DNA from: Burkholderia sp. Bp8992
GTDB taxonomy: Bacteria > Pseudomonadota > Gammaproteobacteria > Burkholderiales > Burkholderiaceae
Reading direction: 5' to 3'
Assembly: GCF_003853705.1 (NCBI RefSeq)
Contig: NZ_QTQI01000009.1
Location: 1 to 64,000, forward strand
Length of the DNA: 64,000 bases
In this document: positions 36,101 through 42,867 of the stretch, in pieces
How positions within the stretch are numbered: the stretch's first letter is position 1
How the letters are laid out: every line of letters starts with the position of its first letter
The notes under the pieces: model-generated
The model's input: only the letters and a program-made list of their open reading frames with translations
The model's database searches: none
What the model was told of the DNA's origin: nothing
Program-made: the position numbers and the translations under genes

Positions 36101-36792
36101 ATCCGTTCGTGCCTGGCGCGCGCATGTACCGCACCGGCGACCTCGCGCGCCGGCGTGCCGACGGCGCACTCGACTACCTCGGCCGCGTCGACACGCAGGT
36201 GAAGCTGCGCGGCCAGCGGATCGAGCCGGGCGAGATCGAAGCGCTGCTGCGCGCAGCGCCCGGCGTGAACGATGCGGTCGTGATCGTGCGCGACGAGCAA
36301 CTGATCGGCTATGTCGCCCGTGGCGACGCAGGCCCGCTCGACCGCGCGGCGCTGCTCGACGCACTGCGCGCGCAACTGCCGGCCTACATGGTGCCGTCGC
36401 AGCTGATCGAGCTCGACGCGTTGCCCGTCACGCCGAACGGCAAATGCGACCGCCATGCGCTGCCGGCCCCGGTGCGCGAAACAGCCGGAACCGTCGAACT
36501 CGCGACCGATACCGAGCGCGCGCTCGCGGAAATCTGGCAGCGCGTGCTGCACGTGGACGCGATCGGCCGCGACGGCGATTTCTTCCTGCTCGGCGGTCAC
36601 TCGCTGCTCGCGACGCAGGCCCATGCGCAAGCCAACCTGCACTGGGGGCTCGCGCTGCCGCTGCGCACGCTGTTCGACACGCGCACGCTGGCGCGCTGCG
36701 CGGAAGCGATCGACGCGGCGTGCGCGGCGCGCGGCGAGACCGATGCGGCGAGCGCGATCGACGCGCTGCTCGGCGAACTGGAAACCCAATAA
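27124..36792 (+). CDS. orbI: Ornibactin non-ribosomal peptide synthetase OrbI (three modules)
   Basis: This NRPS builds the first three residues of ornibactin. The 3222-residue product has the order A1 (1-510), T1 (Ser557 in LGADS), C (627-1040), A2 (1076-1575), T2 (Ser1626 in LGGDS), E (about 1690-2130, with HHAIVDGVSW, EGHGRE and FNYLGQFD), C (2160-2580), A3 (2613-3116) and T3 (Ser3160 in LGGHS). The specificity codes I read are A1 DAEAAGGISK (resembling hydroxy-ornithine domains), A2 DLTKVGHVGK (Asp) and A3 DVWHVSLIDK (Ser). An E domain after Asp explains the D-hydroxyaspartate. There is no starter C domain, so chain initiation is by A1-T1 directly. The start is the ATG before TSFPT; GAAGGA lies 12 bases upstream. 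It ends 9 bases before orbJ. Confidence 0.95.
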   Translation: MTSFPTALHHRIRELARLAPDAPAIAAPFQNDLRLSRGALDARASHLARQLRAAGVGAEVRVGVCIERSCELFVALLAVLKAGGVFVPLDPRHPAARLDWIVRDAQLRHGIVDAAGRAALGTPFEHAFDPATATAGEPALGADHEEAVPVHPRSAAYMIYTSGSTGTPKAVVVEHGPLAAHCAALAAALPIEAGDRLLHFASVNFDAAHECWLAPLAIGASIVVAPPQPFAPDAAHALLVRESVNVAAFPPAYLREFAAVAARDGVPPALRVLAFGGEALPQQAFEFVRGTFPSVRLINGYGPTEAVISPMLWPVEPGETPVLAADDAYASLPIGRVIGPRVARVDGAADDGAGELLLGGVCVARGYHGRPALTAERFIPDADGEPGARVYRTGDLARLRDDGAFDYLGRLDDQVQVRGVRVEPAEIAACLRSHPAVADAAVVAETGNGPTRLIACVALRAAADDAALKAHVAAQLPAAWQPHRFVRCDVLPYTLNGKLDRAALRERIAAARDTTQGAGDAPRTPAEQQIAGFWQTLLGLDAIPSRDDRFFALGADSLAAMQLQAAIRAAMRVNLRLDTLFADPALAELAEQVDRAERETGEPLAAIGARRAPADAAASRAPHVDRAASLAQQRFWVLAQTRDASAAYHIAAHWTIDGALDRDALQRALDHVIGRHEAWRTTLVDNDDGVVMQRIHAHLPVSIADVDLRDQPPAARDAEAARLAERDAAEPFDLARGPLLRATLVALADNRHRLLLTAHHAITDGWSSRCAFDELSAAYRAYAEGREPSLPDLPIQYADYADWQRAMLAGGEGARQLDYWRDALRDVPGPLALPVDRQPGAVRTLQGARVSVRLPDAVAADVRHLARDAQATVFTVLLAALDAWLSRLTGATDVVVAVPVAHRQRPETRALLGLFLNTVALRVQVAPTLPFRALVDAARTAALDAVAHQDVPFERVVDAVKPPVRRGDEWLRVKFAQQFDARHDSVLPGATAIATPGPDLAARFDFAVDFTDDATGIELVAAYATDCIDADTARAWLDSYAALVGAAARDPQHTTAALPCDASAASRQPRNGRALRIEHADIVAAFARQAAAYPHRIALADASASLTFAELDDASNRVARALIQRGVSAEASVIVCIERSARFVVGLLGALKAGALAVLLDPAQPAARLGAAAADCGARWALVADIAAWPAGIATQPLDVDTLAQDATLAHAAGVRVAPHPEQGAYLIYTSGSTGTPKGVVVSHGALADYVQGMLDELAFAPDASFAMVSTVAADLGHTSLFGALCAGRTLHLLPAACAFDPDLFADEMRRREVGVLKIVPSHLQALLDARVPADVLPRHALVTGGETLTWALVARLAALVPACRVINHYGPTEATVGAIACDTASIAAEARNPASGVPLGLPLPNARALVLDAFGACVPAGATGELYLGGPGVARGYLGRPAQTAERFVPDPFTPGARLYRTGDRVRLRTDGRLAFLGRIDDQVKIRGYRVEPGEVSAAVRAAGPVAQAETLAIEHDGRLRLATFVVMRDGAAFDEAAVRAALAATLPDYMVPAQFVALARLPVTVNGKIDRAALRELAAAPVAVASGDAPRGAVETVLAEVWQAVLKAPNVGRDDNFFELGGDSILVLQVIARARKRGVRFTPKQLFDGPTVAELARIAKTDDAATAVPPASAVTTSAATPTAAPVLTPAQQRFFALDIPHPGHWNQSVAFDVRGSFDVDAFARAFDALLTHHDAFRRRFARGADGTWQASDAAKPYDALPFVEVAARDDADALARFDALQRRLDLGRGPLACACAARLPDGSTQLYLAIHHAIVDGVSWRILLDDLDTAYRAACERTPVRLSQPGLRADAWAARLARAATDPASPFAGEVAYWAGMAQGGDVVPDHPDAAATNADASVVVQTIDAALTRAALTDAHAAYRTQTIEVLGAALALALAGARDAASCRVELEGHGREALFDDADASRTIGWLTSHYPVTLPVEATARDTLCAVKDTLRAVPHKGLGFGVLAHYGDAATRAALAAVPRPRVTFNYLGQFDAPRDATLVPRFGGTGVERDPQGPLGNTLAIHAYLDTDRDGARTLKVHWVYGAPQFERATIDAFAERFASALRELVDACASRVAHRGAGATPGDFPLAQAAGLTQAAIERTPLDWRAIDDVYPLSPMQQGILFHALFAPGHASYVNQLVATATALDADRLAAAFDASVARHDILRTSVMPDEAAPLQCVHRHARMPVEQLDWRERGDTLDADFDAWLAADRARGFDWREPPLMRLTLIRVSNDAWRVVWTRHHVLLDGWSTARLLADVLRDYRDPDAVSPFASRPALRYRDFIAWLGTRDRDADERFWTERLARLDAPTLIAERTADRADAEMATWRATLDADAMARVAQTARALKLTVNTLVQGAWALALQRMTHQPAVAFGATVAGRPDALADVDAVLGLFINTLPVITAPAPQQRAADWLQALQRENAAAAEHAHTPLADIQRWARGAGGALFDTLVVFENYPVDDTARDADPRALALSGVRSIEATDFALTLVIESGAELTIDYGYDTARVDARQVETWHRAFACALDALARTPDALLGTLSIADDVARDALALAQDTARAWPAPQRQPLHLQFADAAQATPDAIALEYADVHGGVHRATYRELDVATSRIAAALRRRGVQPDTPVALCVERSFDMVMALVGVLKAGAAYLPVDPDYPAERIAYLLRDARPAVAITQAHLREQVEAALGEGADTQLLTVADLLADAAGDTPAGEAAAIDDAQLAYLIYTSGSTGKPKGAGNTHGALANRIAWMQHAYRLTRDDVVLHKTPFGFDVSVWEFVWPLAIGAKLAIAAPGDHRDPARLAAAIHAHGVTVLHFVPSMLAAFAAHLDDFSAAAQCDSVRLIVASGEALAPELVAKMARLLPNATLVNLYGPTEAAIDVSHWTCGPADAHAVAVPIGHPIANLQLHVLDAAWQPVPAGATGELYLAGAGLARGYLGRPALTAERFVPDPFVPGARMYRTGDLARRRADGALDYLGRVDTQVKLRGQRIEPGEIEALLRAAPGVNDAVVIVRDEQLIGYVARGDAGPLDRAALLDALRAQLPAYMVPSQLIELDALPVTPNGKCDRHALPAPVRETAGTVELATDTERALAEIWQRVLHVDAIGRDGDFFLLGGHSLLATQAHAQANLHWGLALPLRTLFDTRTLARCAEAIDAACAARGETDAASAIDALLGELETQ

Positions 36793-36801
36793 GGACGACG
36801 G

Positions 36802-39800
36802 ATGACGAAGGTTCAACCCGACTGGCTCGCGCTCGCGACGCGTTTCGCGCAACTGCCCGACGCGCAGCGCGCGGTCTTCATCGACAAGCTCGGCGCGGCC
36901 GGCATCGACTTCCGCGTGCTGCCGATCCCGCCGCGCACGCCGCGCAGCGATCGCGTGCCGGCGTCGTTCGCGCAGACGCGGCTGTGGCTGCACGCGCGGC
37001 TGATCGATGCGCCCGATGCGTATCACATCACCGAGCGCCTGGCGTTGACGGGCCCGCTCGACGTGCATGCGCTGCGGCTCGCCTGCGATGCGCTGATCGC
37101 CCGTCACGAAGCGTTGCGCACGACCTTCGACGAAGCGCAGGACGGCGTCGCGCAGACGATCCACGCGCCGCTGCGCTGCCCGTGGTGCGAAACCGATCTC
37201 GAGGCGCTGCCGGACGCACAGCGCGTGGCGCGCGCGGAAACGGTCGCGACGGCCGACGAAGCCGAGCCGTTCGATCTCGGCACGGCACCGCTCGTGCGTG
37301 CGCACCTGGTGCGCTTCGACGCGACGCATCACTGGCTCGCGCTGACCGTGCATCACATCGTGTCCGACGGCTGGTCGTCGGGCGTGATGCTCGAAGAACT
37401 CGCGGCGTTCTATCGTGCGTATGCGTCCGACCGGCCGGTGCCGCTCGCGCCGCTGCCGATCCAGTACGCCGACTACGCGCTGTGGCAGCGCCGCTGGCTC
37501 GATGCCGGCGAACGCGACCGCCAGCTCGCGTTCTGGCGCGAACGGCTCGATCCGCAACGCGGCGTGCTGACGCTGCCGGGCGCGATGGCAAGGCCGGCAC
37601 GCCGCAGTGCGCGCGGCGCGCGCCATGTGTTTTCGCTCGACGCGCGCGTCGGCGCGCAACTGCGTGCCTTTGCCGCTGCGTCGGGCGCGACGCCGTTCGC
37701 CGTGCTGCTCGCCGCGCTCGATGCGCTGCTGGCGCGTGCGACCGGCGACGCGCGGATCTGCGTCGGCGTGCCGGCCGCGAACCGCGAGCGCGCGGAAGTC
37801 GCCGGGCTGATCGGCTTCTTCGTCAACACGCTGGCGATCGACGTCGACGTGCCCGCGCACGGCGATTTCTCGTCGCTGGTCGCGCGCACGCAGCGCGCGC
37901 TCGTCGACGCGCAGATGCACCAGGACGTGCCGTTCGAGCAGGTGGTCGACGCGCTCGGCGTGCCGCGCAGCGCGAGTCACCATCCGCTGTTCCAGGTGAT
38001 GGCCGCGTATGGCGAACGCCGTGCGCTGCCGGCGCTCGGCGCGGCTTCGGCCGCGTTGCTGCCTTCGGGTACGCCGTCCGCGAAATTCGACCTGACGCTG
38101 TCCGTCGAGGCGACGCCCGACGGTACGTTCGACGCGGCATTCATCTATGCGCTCGATTTGTTCGATGCCGACGCGATCGCGCGACTGGCCGCACGCTTCG
38201 TCACGCTGCTGACCGATGCGCTTGCACGCCCCGACATACTGGTCGGCGATCTCGACTGGCTGCCCGCCGCCGAACGCGCGCAGCTTTTTGCGTGGAATGC
38301 GCCGGCAGGCGCGACCGCAGGCGAACCGTTCGTCCCCGTGCATGCACGCATCGCCGTGCATGCCCACGCGCGGCCCGACGCTCGCGGCGTGGCCGATATC
38401 GACCGCGCGCTGACACGCGGCGAAGTCGACGCCCGTGCGGCGCGCCTGGCGCGTCACCTGGTCGAGGCCGGCGTACGGCCCGAGATGCGCGTTGGCGTCG
38501 CGCTGCAACGCTCGGTCGACCTGCTCGTCGCGCTGATCGCCGTACTGAAGTCGGGTGCCGCGTTCGTGCCGCTCGATCCCGCGCATCCGCGCGAACGGCT
38601 CGCGCAGATCGTCGGCGACGCGAACATCGCGCACGTGCTGACCGACGGCGCGAGCGCCGTGTCGCTGCCCGCATTGCCGGCGCTGCGCGTCTGGCGTGCC
38701 GATGCGATCGATACGCTCGACGAAGCAGCACACGTCGCGCTGCCGGACGTGCTGCCGGGGCACGCGGCCTACGCGATCTACACGTCGGGTTCGACCGGCA
38801 AGCCGAAGGGCGTGATCGTCGACCATGCGTCGTTCGCGCTGCATTGCGCGGCGATCGCCGCGCGCTACGGCGCGGGCGAGAACGACGTGTTCCTGCTGTT
38901 CCAGTCGGTCAACTTCGACGGCGCGCACGAAGGCTGGTTTTCGCAATACATGTCGGGTGCCGCCGTGTCCGTGACGGCCGACGTGCTGTGGCCGCCCGCG
39001 CAGACCTGCGCGATGATGGTCCGCGACGGCGTGACGATGACCTACGTGCCGCCCGGTTGCGCCGCGCAGCTCGCCGAATGGGCGCTCGCGCACGGTGCGC
39101 CGCCGACGCTGCGTTCGCTGACCGTCGGCGGCGAGGCGACCTCGCGCGAGGCGTTCGCGCTGCTGCGCCGCGCGTTGCCGAACGTGCGCGTGGTCAACGG
39201 CTACGGCCCGACCGAGACGGTCATCACGCCGACGCTGTGGATGTTCCGGCCCGGCGACGATCTCGCGAAGCTCGGCGACGCCGCGTATCTGCCGATCGGC
39301 ACGCTGGTCGGCGCGCGTACGGCCCACGTGCTCGACGAGCGGCTGCATCCGCTGCCGGTCGGCGTGATCGGCGAACTGTACCTGGGCGGCGAGGGGATCG
39401 GCGTCGCGCGCGGCTATCTCGACCGTCCTGCACTGACGGCCGAGCGCTTCGTGCCCGACCCGTACGGTGCGCCTGGCGCGCGGCTGTACTGCACCGGCGA
39501 CCTCGTGCGCCGCCGCGCGGACGGCGTATTCGACTTCATCGGCCGCGTCGATCACCAGGTGAAGCTGCGCGGGCTGCGCATCGAGCTTGGCGAGATCGAA
39601 GCGCAACTCGCCGCACACGACTCGGTGCGCGAAGCGTGCGCGGTCGTGCACGGTCAGGGCGCGCTCGCGCAGCTCGTCGCGTATGTCGAGCTGACTGCCG
39701 ATGCGCAGGCGGCTGCACAGCCGGTCGAAGCCGCGACGCTCGATGCACACCTGCGCCGCACGCTGCCCGACTACATGGTGCCCGCGCAACTGATCGTGCT

Positions 39801-41811
39801 CGACGCGCTGCCGCGCAACGCGAACAGCAAGGTCGACCGCGCGCGGCTGCCGGCGCCGGTGCGCGTCGAACGCGCATACGAGGCGCCGCACGATGGCGAC
39901 GAAGCCGCGCTCGCGGCGATCTGGTGCGACGTGCTGAATCTCGAGCGTGTCGGCCGTGGCGATCATTTCTTCGATCTCGGCGGCCATTCGCTCGCCGCCG
40001 TTCGCGTCGCGACGCGCGTGGCTGAGCGGCTCGGCCGCGACGTGCCGGTGCGAGCGCTGTTCGAGGCGCCCGTGCTGGCGCAGTACGCGCTGCAGGTGGC
40101 CGATGCGCCGCGCGCCGTGCATGCCGGCGCCGCGGCGCCGGGCGTCGCGGTGGCCAGGCCCGATGCGCACGGCGTGTGGCCGCTGTCGCCCGCGCAGCTC
40201 GGCCTGTGGTTCCTGTGGCGCGCGCAGCCGGACAGCGCCGCATACAACATTCCGGTTGCGCTGCGCGTGCGCGGCCCGCTCGACGTCGATGCGCTGCGCG
40301 CCGCGTTCTCGGATACGGCCGCCGTGCATCCGGCGCTGCGCACGCGACTCGTTGCGCGCGACGGCGCGCTGCCGGGCCAGCGAATCGATGCGGACGTTTC
40401 TGTCGAACTGCCGGTGATCGACTTGTCGACGCAAGCCGATGCGCTTGCCCGCGCGGCCGTGCTGACCGACGAGGATGCACTCGCGCCGTTCGACCTCGCG
40501 GCCGACGCGCCGCTGTGGCGCGCCCGCGTGCTGCGGCTCGGTACGGACGACCACGTGCTGTCGGTGACGATCCATCACATCGTGTCGGATGGCGAATCGA
40601 TCGAGCTGTGGCTCGATGCGGTGCGCGCACGCTATGTCGCCCGTGTGCAGGGCAGCGCCATGCCGGCCGACGAGGCCGTCCAACCGGCCGTCCAACTGGC
40701 CGTCCAACCGGCGGTACCGCTCGTGCTGCCGGCACCGTGCCATCCTGCCCGCGTCGCGTATTGGCAGGATGCGCTGGCCGATCTGGCGTCGCGCGTGCTG
40801 CCGCAGCGCATGGACGCGCCGGCCGACCCGCAATGGCGCGCCGCCCGCATCGCGTTCGAATTCGATGCGCACCTGATCCGCGCTGCACGCGGCGCCGCAT
40901 CGGCCGCGCACGCGACGCTGCCGATGCTGCTGCACGCGGCGCTCAATACCGCGCTGTTCCGCACGACGGGGGCGGCCGACCAGCCGGTCGGCGTGCTGGC
41001 GTCGACGCGTGAGCTCACCGGCGACGCGGCGCGCGAAGCGCTCGGCCTGTTCATCAACTCGGTCGTCGTGCGCACGCGGATCGACCCGGCTGCCCGCCGC
41101 GCGGACGTGCTGGCGCAAGTGCGCGACACGGCGCTTGCTGCGTACGCGCATGCCGACGTGCCGTTTGCCGACGTCGTCGCCGCGCTGCGCGCACCGCGTG
41201 CCGCGCAGGCCAATCCGCTGTTCCAGGTGATGTTCAACTACCTGCGTCCCACCGGCGCCGCCGCGCGCGACTGGGCCGGCCTGTCGCTCGCCGGATTCGA
41301 CGACGTACGCCATCGCGTCGTGTTCACGCTGGAGCTGGACGTCGTCGAGCACCCGGACGGCCGCGTGAGCGCCGCGTTCTCGTATGCGGACGAACTGCTC
41401 GACCAACGTTTCGTCGAGGCGCTCGTCGACGTCTATCACGACGAAGTCGCCCGCTTCGCCGGCGCGCCGGAAGCGGCGCTCGGTGTGCCGGACGCACGCG
41501 TGGCCGCGCACGCCGCGTTCAGCACCCAGGCAGGCGCGCAGGCACGGGGCCACGTACCGTCGTCGCACGCGGCGGTCGTACTCGCGGCCTTGTGGTCCGA
41601 CACGTTCGCGACGGCCGCGCCCGAGGCCGATGCGGACCTGTTCGCGGCCGGCGCGACGTCGTTCGACGTCGTGCGCTTCGTCGACGCGGCCAGCCGTGCC
41701 GGTCATGCGCTGACGGTCGCCGACGTGTTCGCGGCGCCGACGCTCGCGGCCCTCGGCGCACGGCTCGCTGCACGAGCGGAAACAGGACAGGAGGCGCGCC
41801 ATGCTGGCTGA
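36802..41811 (+). CDS. orbJ: Ornibactin non-ribosomal peptide synthetase OrbJ (final module and release C domain)
   Basis: This NRPS adds the fourth residue and releases the chain. The 1669-residue product has C (about 55-470, HHIVSDGWSS), A (about 505-1010), T (Ser1063 in LGGHS) and a second C (about 1120-1560, HHIVSDGESI). A short terminal carrier-like region follows (1593-1663) whose serine motif is AGATS (Ser1620) instead of GG(H/D)S. The A-domain code reads DGEYTGGITK, in the hydroxy-/formyl-hydroxy-ornithine group and similar to OrbI A1. No thioesterase or reductase domain is present; the terminal C domain is the natural candidate for amide formation with putrescine. A 12-bp tandem repeat lies inside the second C domain. 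The start follows AAGGACGACGG. It overlaps orbK by 11 bases. Confidence 0.93.
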   Translation: MTKVQPDWLALATRFAQLPDAQRAVFIDKLGAAGIDFRVLPIPPRTPRSDRVPASFAQTRLWLHARLIDAPDAYHITERLALTGPLDVHALRLACDALIARHEALRTTFDEAQDGVAQTIHAPLRCPWCETDLEALPDAQRVARAETVATADEAEPFDLGTAPLVRAHLVRFDATHHWLALTVHHIVSDGWSSGVMLEELAAFYRAYASDRPVPLAPLPIQYADYALWQRRWLDAGERDRQLAFWRERLDPQRGVLTLPGAMARPARRSARGARHVFSLDARVGAQLRAFAAASGATPFAVLLAALDALLARATGDARICVGVPAANRERAEVAGLIGFFVNTLAIDVDVPAHGDFSSLVARTQRALVDAQMHQDVPFEQVVDALGVPRSASHHPLFQVMAAYGERRALPALGAASAALLPSGTPSAKFDLTLSVEATPDGTFDAAFIYALDLFDADAIARLAARFVTLLTDALARPDILVGDLDWLPAAERAQLFAWNAPAGATAGEPFVPVHARIAVHAHARPDARGVADIDRALTRGEVDARAARLARHLVEAGVRPEMRVGVALQRSVDLLVALIAVLKSGAAFVPLDPAHPRERLAQIVGDANIAHVLTDGASAVSLPALPALRVWRADAIDTLDEAAHVALPDVLPGHAAYAIYTSGSTGKPKGVIVDHASFALHCAAIAARYGAGENDVFLLFQSVNFDGAHEGWFSQYMSGAAVSVTADVLWPPAQTCAMMVRDGVTMTYVPPGCAAQLAEWALAHGAPPTLRSLTVGGEATSREAFALLRRALPNVRVVNGYGPTETVITPTLWMFRPGDDLAKLGDAAYLPIGTLVGARTAHVLDERLHPLPVGVIGELYLGGEGIGVARGYLDRPALTAERFVPDPYGAPGARLYCTGDLVRRRADGVFDFIGRVDHQVKLRGLRIELGEIEAQLAAHDSVREACAVVHGQGALAQLVAYVELTADAQAAAQPVEAATLDAHLRRTLPDYMVPAQLIVLDALPRNANSKVDRARLPAPVRVERAYEAPHDGDEAALAAIWCDVLNLERVGRGDHFFDLGGHSLAAVRVATRVAERLGRDVPVRALFEAPVLAQYALQVADAPRAVHAGAAAPGVAVARPDAHGVWPLSPAQLGLWFLWRAQPDSAAYNIPVALRVRGPLDVDALRAAFSDTAAVHPALRTRLVARDGALPGQRIDADVSVELPVIDLSTQADALARAAVLTDEDALAPFDLAADAPLWRARVLRLGTDDHVLSVTIHHIVSDGESIELWLDAVRARYVARVQGSAMPADEAVQPAVQLAVQPAVPLVLPAPCHPARVAYWQDALADLASRVLPQRMDAPADPQWRAARIAFEFDAHLIRAARGAASAAHATLPMLLHAALNTALFRTTGAADQPVGVLASTRELTGDAAREALGLFINSVVVRTRIDPAARRADVLAQVRDTALAAYAHADVPFADVVAALRAPRAAQANPLFQVMFNYLRPTGAAARDWAGLSLAGFDDVRHRVVFTLELDVVEHPDGRVSAAFSYADELLDQRFVEALVDVYHDEVARFAGAPEAALGVPDARVAAHAAFSTQAGAQARGHVPSSHAAVVLAALWSDTFATAAPEADADLFAAGATSFDVVRFVDAASRAGHALTVADVFAAPTLAALGARLAARAETGQEARHAG
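40675..40710 (+). repeat. Three tandem 12-bp units inside orbJ
   Basis: The unit GCCGTCCAACCG occurs three times head to tail (the second copy has one change), encoding AVQP-AVQL-AVQP in a linker of the second C domain. In-frame copy-number change by slippage would alter linker length without breaking the gene. Confidence 0.85.
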
Positions 41812-42835
41812 AGTCCGTCCGGACGGGTTCACGATGCTCGATACGTACCGCCTCGCGTTCGCGGACGGCCTGTTCGCGATGCGCGACGGCACGGAGATCC
41901 GCGTCGCGCAGGGCGACGGCATCGGCGCGCAGCTGCTGCGTGCGCAGCTCGGCGACGACGGCGCACTGCGCCTCGTCGCCTACAACCATCGCGCGGCGCC
42001 GGCCGACCAGCGCCGTGCGCTGCTGGCGGCGCTGGCCGCGGCATTCTCGGACAGTGCACGCCACGCGGCGATCCGGCTCGATCCGGCCGCGTGGCCGGCG
42101 GTCGCGCTCGATGCGTTGCGCGCGAGCGGCGTGCTCGCCGACGCCGGCCGCTGCGTGCGCGACGGCTGGGCGCAACAGGCCGACCTGTGGCTCGTCGGCC
42201 CGCACTTGCCGTGCGCGACGCTGCCGATGCTCACCGATGGCCGGCGTCACCCGCGCCGCCCGCCGGCGCCGCGCGGCGACGTCTACGCGCGCGACCTGCC
42301 GGCGCTCGGCGTGCGCTTCACGTTGCGCGGCTGGCAGCCGGCGGAGGACGCCGAACGGCTCGCGCGCTGGTTCGACGAACCGCGCGTGCGCGACGGCTGG
42401 CCGGGCGCGCAACGCGGCACGGAAGGCGCCGGAGGTGTCGCCCCCGACGCCGATCCGCACGTGACGCCGCTCGTCGGCTGCTTCGACGACGAACCGTTCG
42501 CGTACTTCGAGGCCGTCTGGCTGAAGGAAGACGCGCTTGCGCCGCACGTCGCGGCACGCGACTACGACCGCGGGCTGCGGATGCTGGTCGGCGAGTCGCG
42601 CTGGCGCGGCCCGCAGTACGTGGCCGGCTGGCTGCCGTCCGTCGTGCATTACCTGTTTCTCGACGACCCGCGTACCGAAGCGGTCGGCTGTGCCGTTCCG
42701 GCCGGCCACGCGCGGGTTGCCGACCATCTCGCGCGGCATGGCTTCGCGCGGCAGCGCCGCCTGGCGCTGGCCGACGCGCAGCCGCTGTGGATGCGCACGC
42801 TGCGCGAGACGTTCTTCTCCGGCCGTCACGTCTGA
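41801..42835 (+). CDS. orbK: GNAT-type siderophore N-acyltransferase OrbK
   Basis: This is an acyltransferase of the IucB/RhbD/AlcB group, which acylates hydroxylamines of siderophore precursors. The product has 344 residues. The C-terminal half carries the family pattern: GCFDDEPFAYFEAVWLKED, then RDYDRGLRMLVGESRWRGP and VVHYLFLDDPRTEA. The N-terminal 160 residues are not recognisable. The start follows AGGAGGCGCC and overlaps the orbJ end, so it is translationally coupled. OrbL is a paralogue six genes on. In ornibactin Orn1 carries a 3-hydroxyacyl group, and one of the two enzymes is expected to attach it; which one cannot be told from sequence. Confidence 0.85.
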   Translation: MLAEVRPDGFTMLDTYRLAFADGLFAMRDGTEIRVAQGDGIGAQLLRAQLGDDGALRLVAYNHRAAPADQRRALLAALAAAFSDSARHAAIRLDPAAWPAVALDALRASGVLADAGRCVRDGWAQQADLWLVGPHLPCATLPMLTDGRRHPRRPPAPRGDVYARDLPALGVRFTLRGWQPAEDAERLARWFDEPRVRDGWPGAQRGTEGAGGVAPDADPHVTPLVGCFDDEPFAYFEAVWLKEDALAPHVAARDYDRGLRMLVGESRWRGPQYVAGWLPSVVHYLFLDDPRTEAVGCAVPAGHARVADHLARHGFARQRRLALADAQPLWMRTLRETFFSGRHV

Positions 42836-42867
42836 CGGGCCGGATTCACCGACAAGGGAACTGAGAC

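Noticed and set aside
40675-40710. Repeat considered as CRISPR-like
   Set aside because: Units are 12 bases, contiguous, without spacers and in frame inside orbJ.
33610-41922. Antisense open frame of 2770 codons opposite orbI-orbJ-orbK
   Set aside because: It mirrors three NRPS-operon genes with clear domain order and consists of Arg/Ala/Gly/His-rich sequence typical of GC-rich antisense frames.
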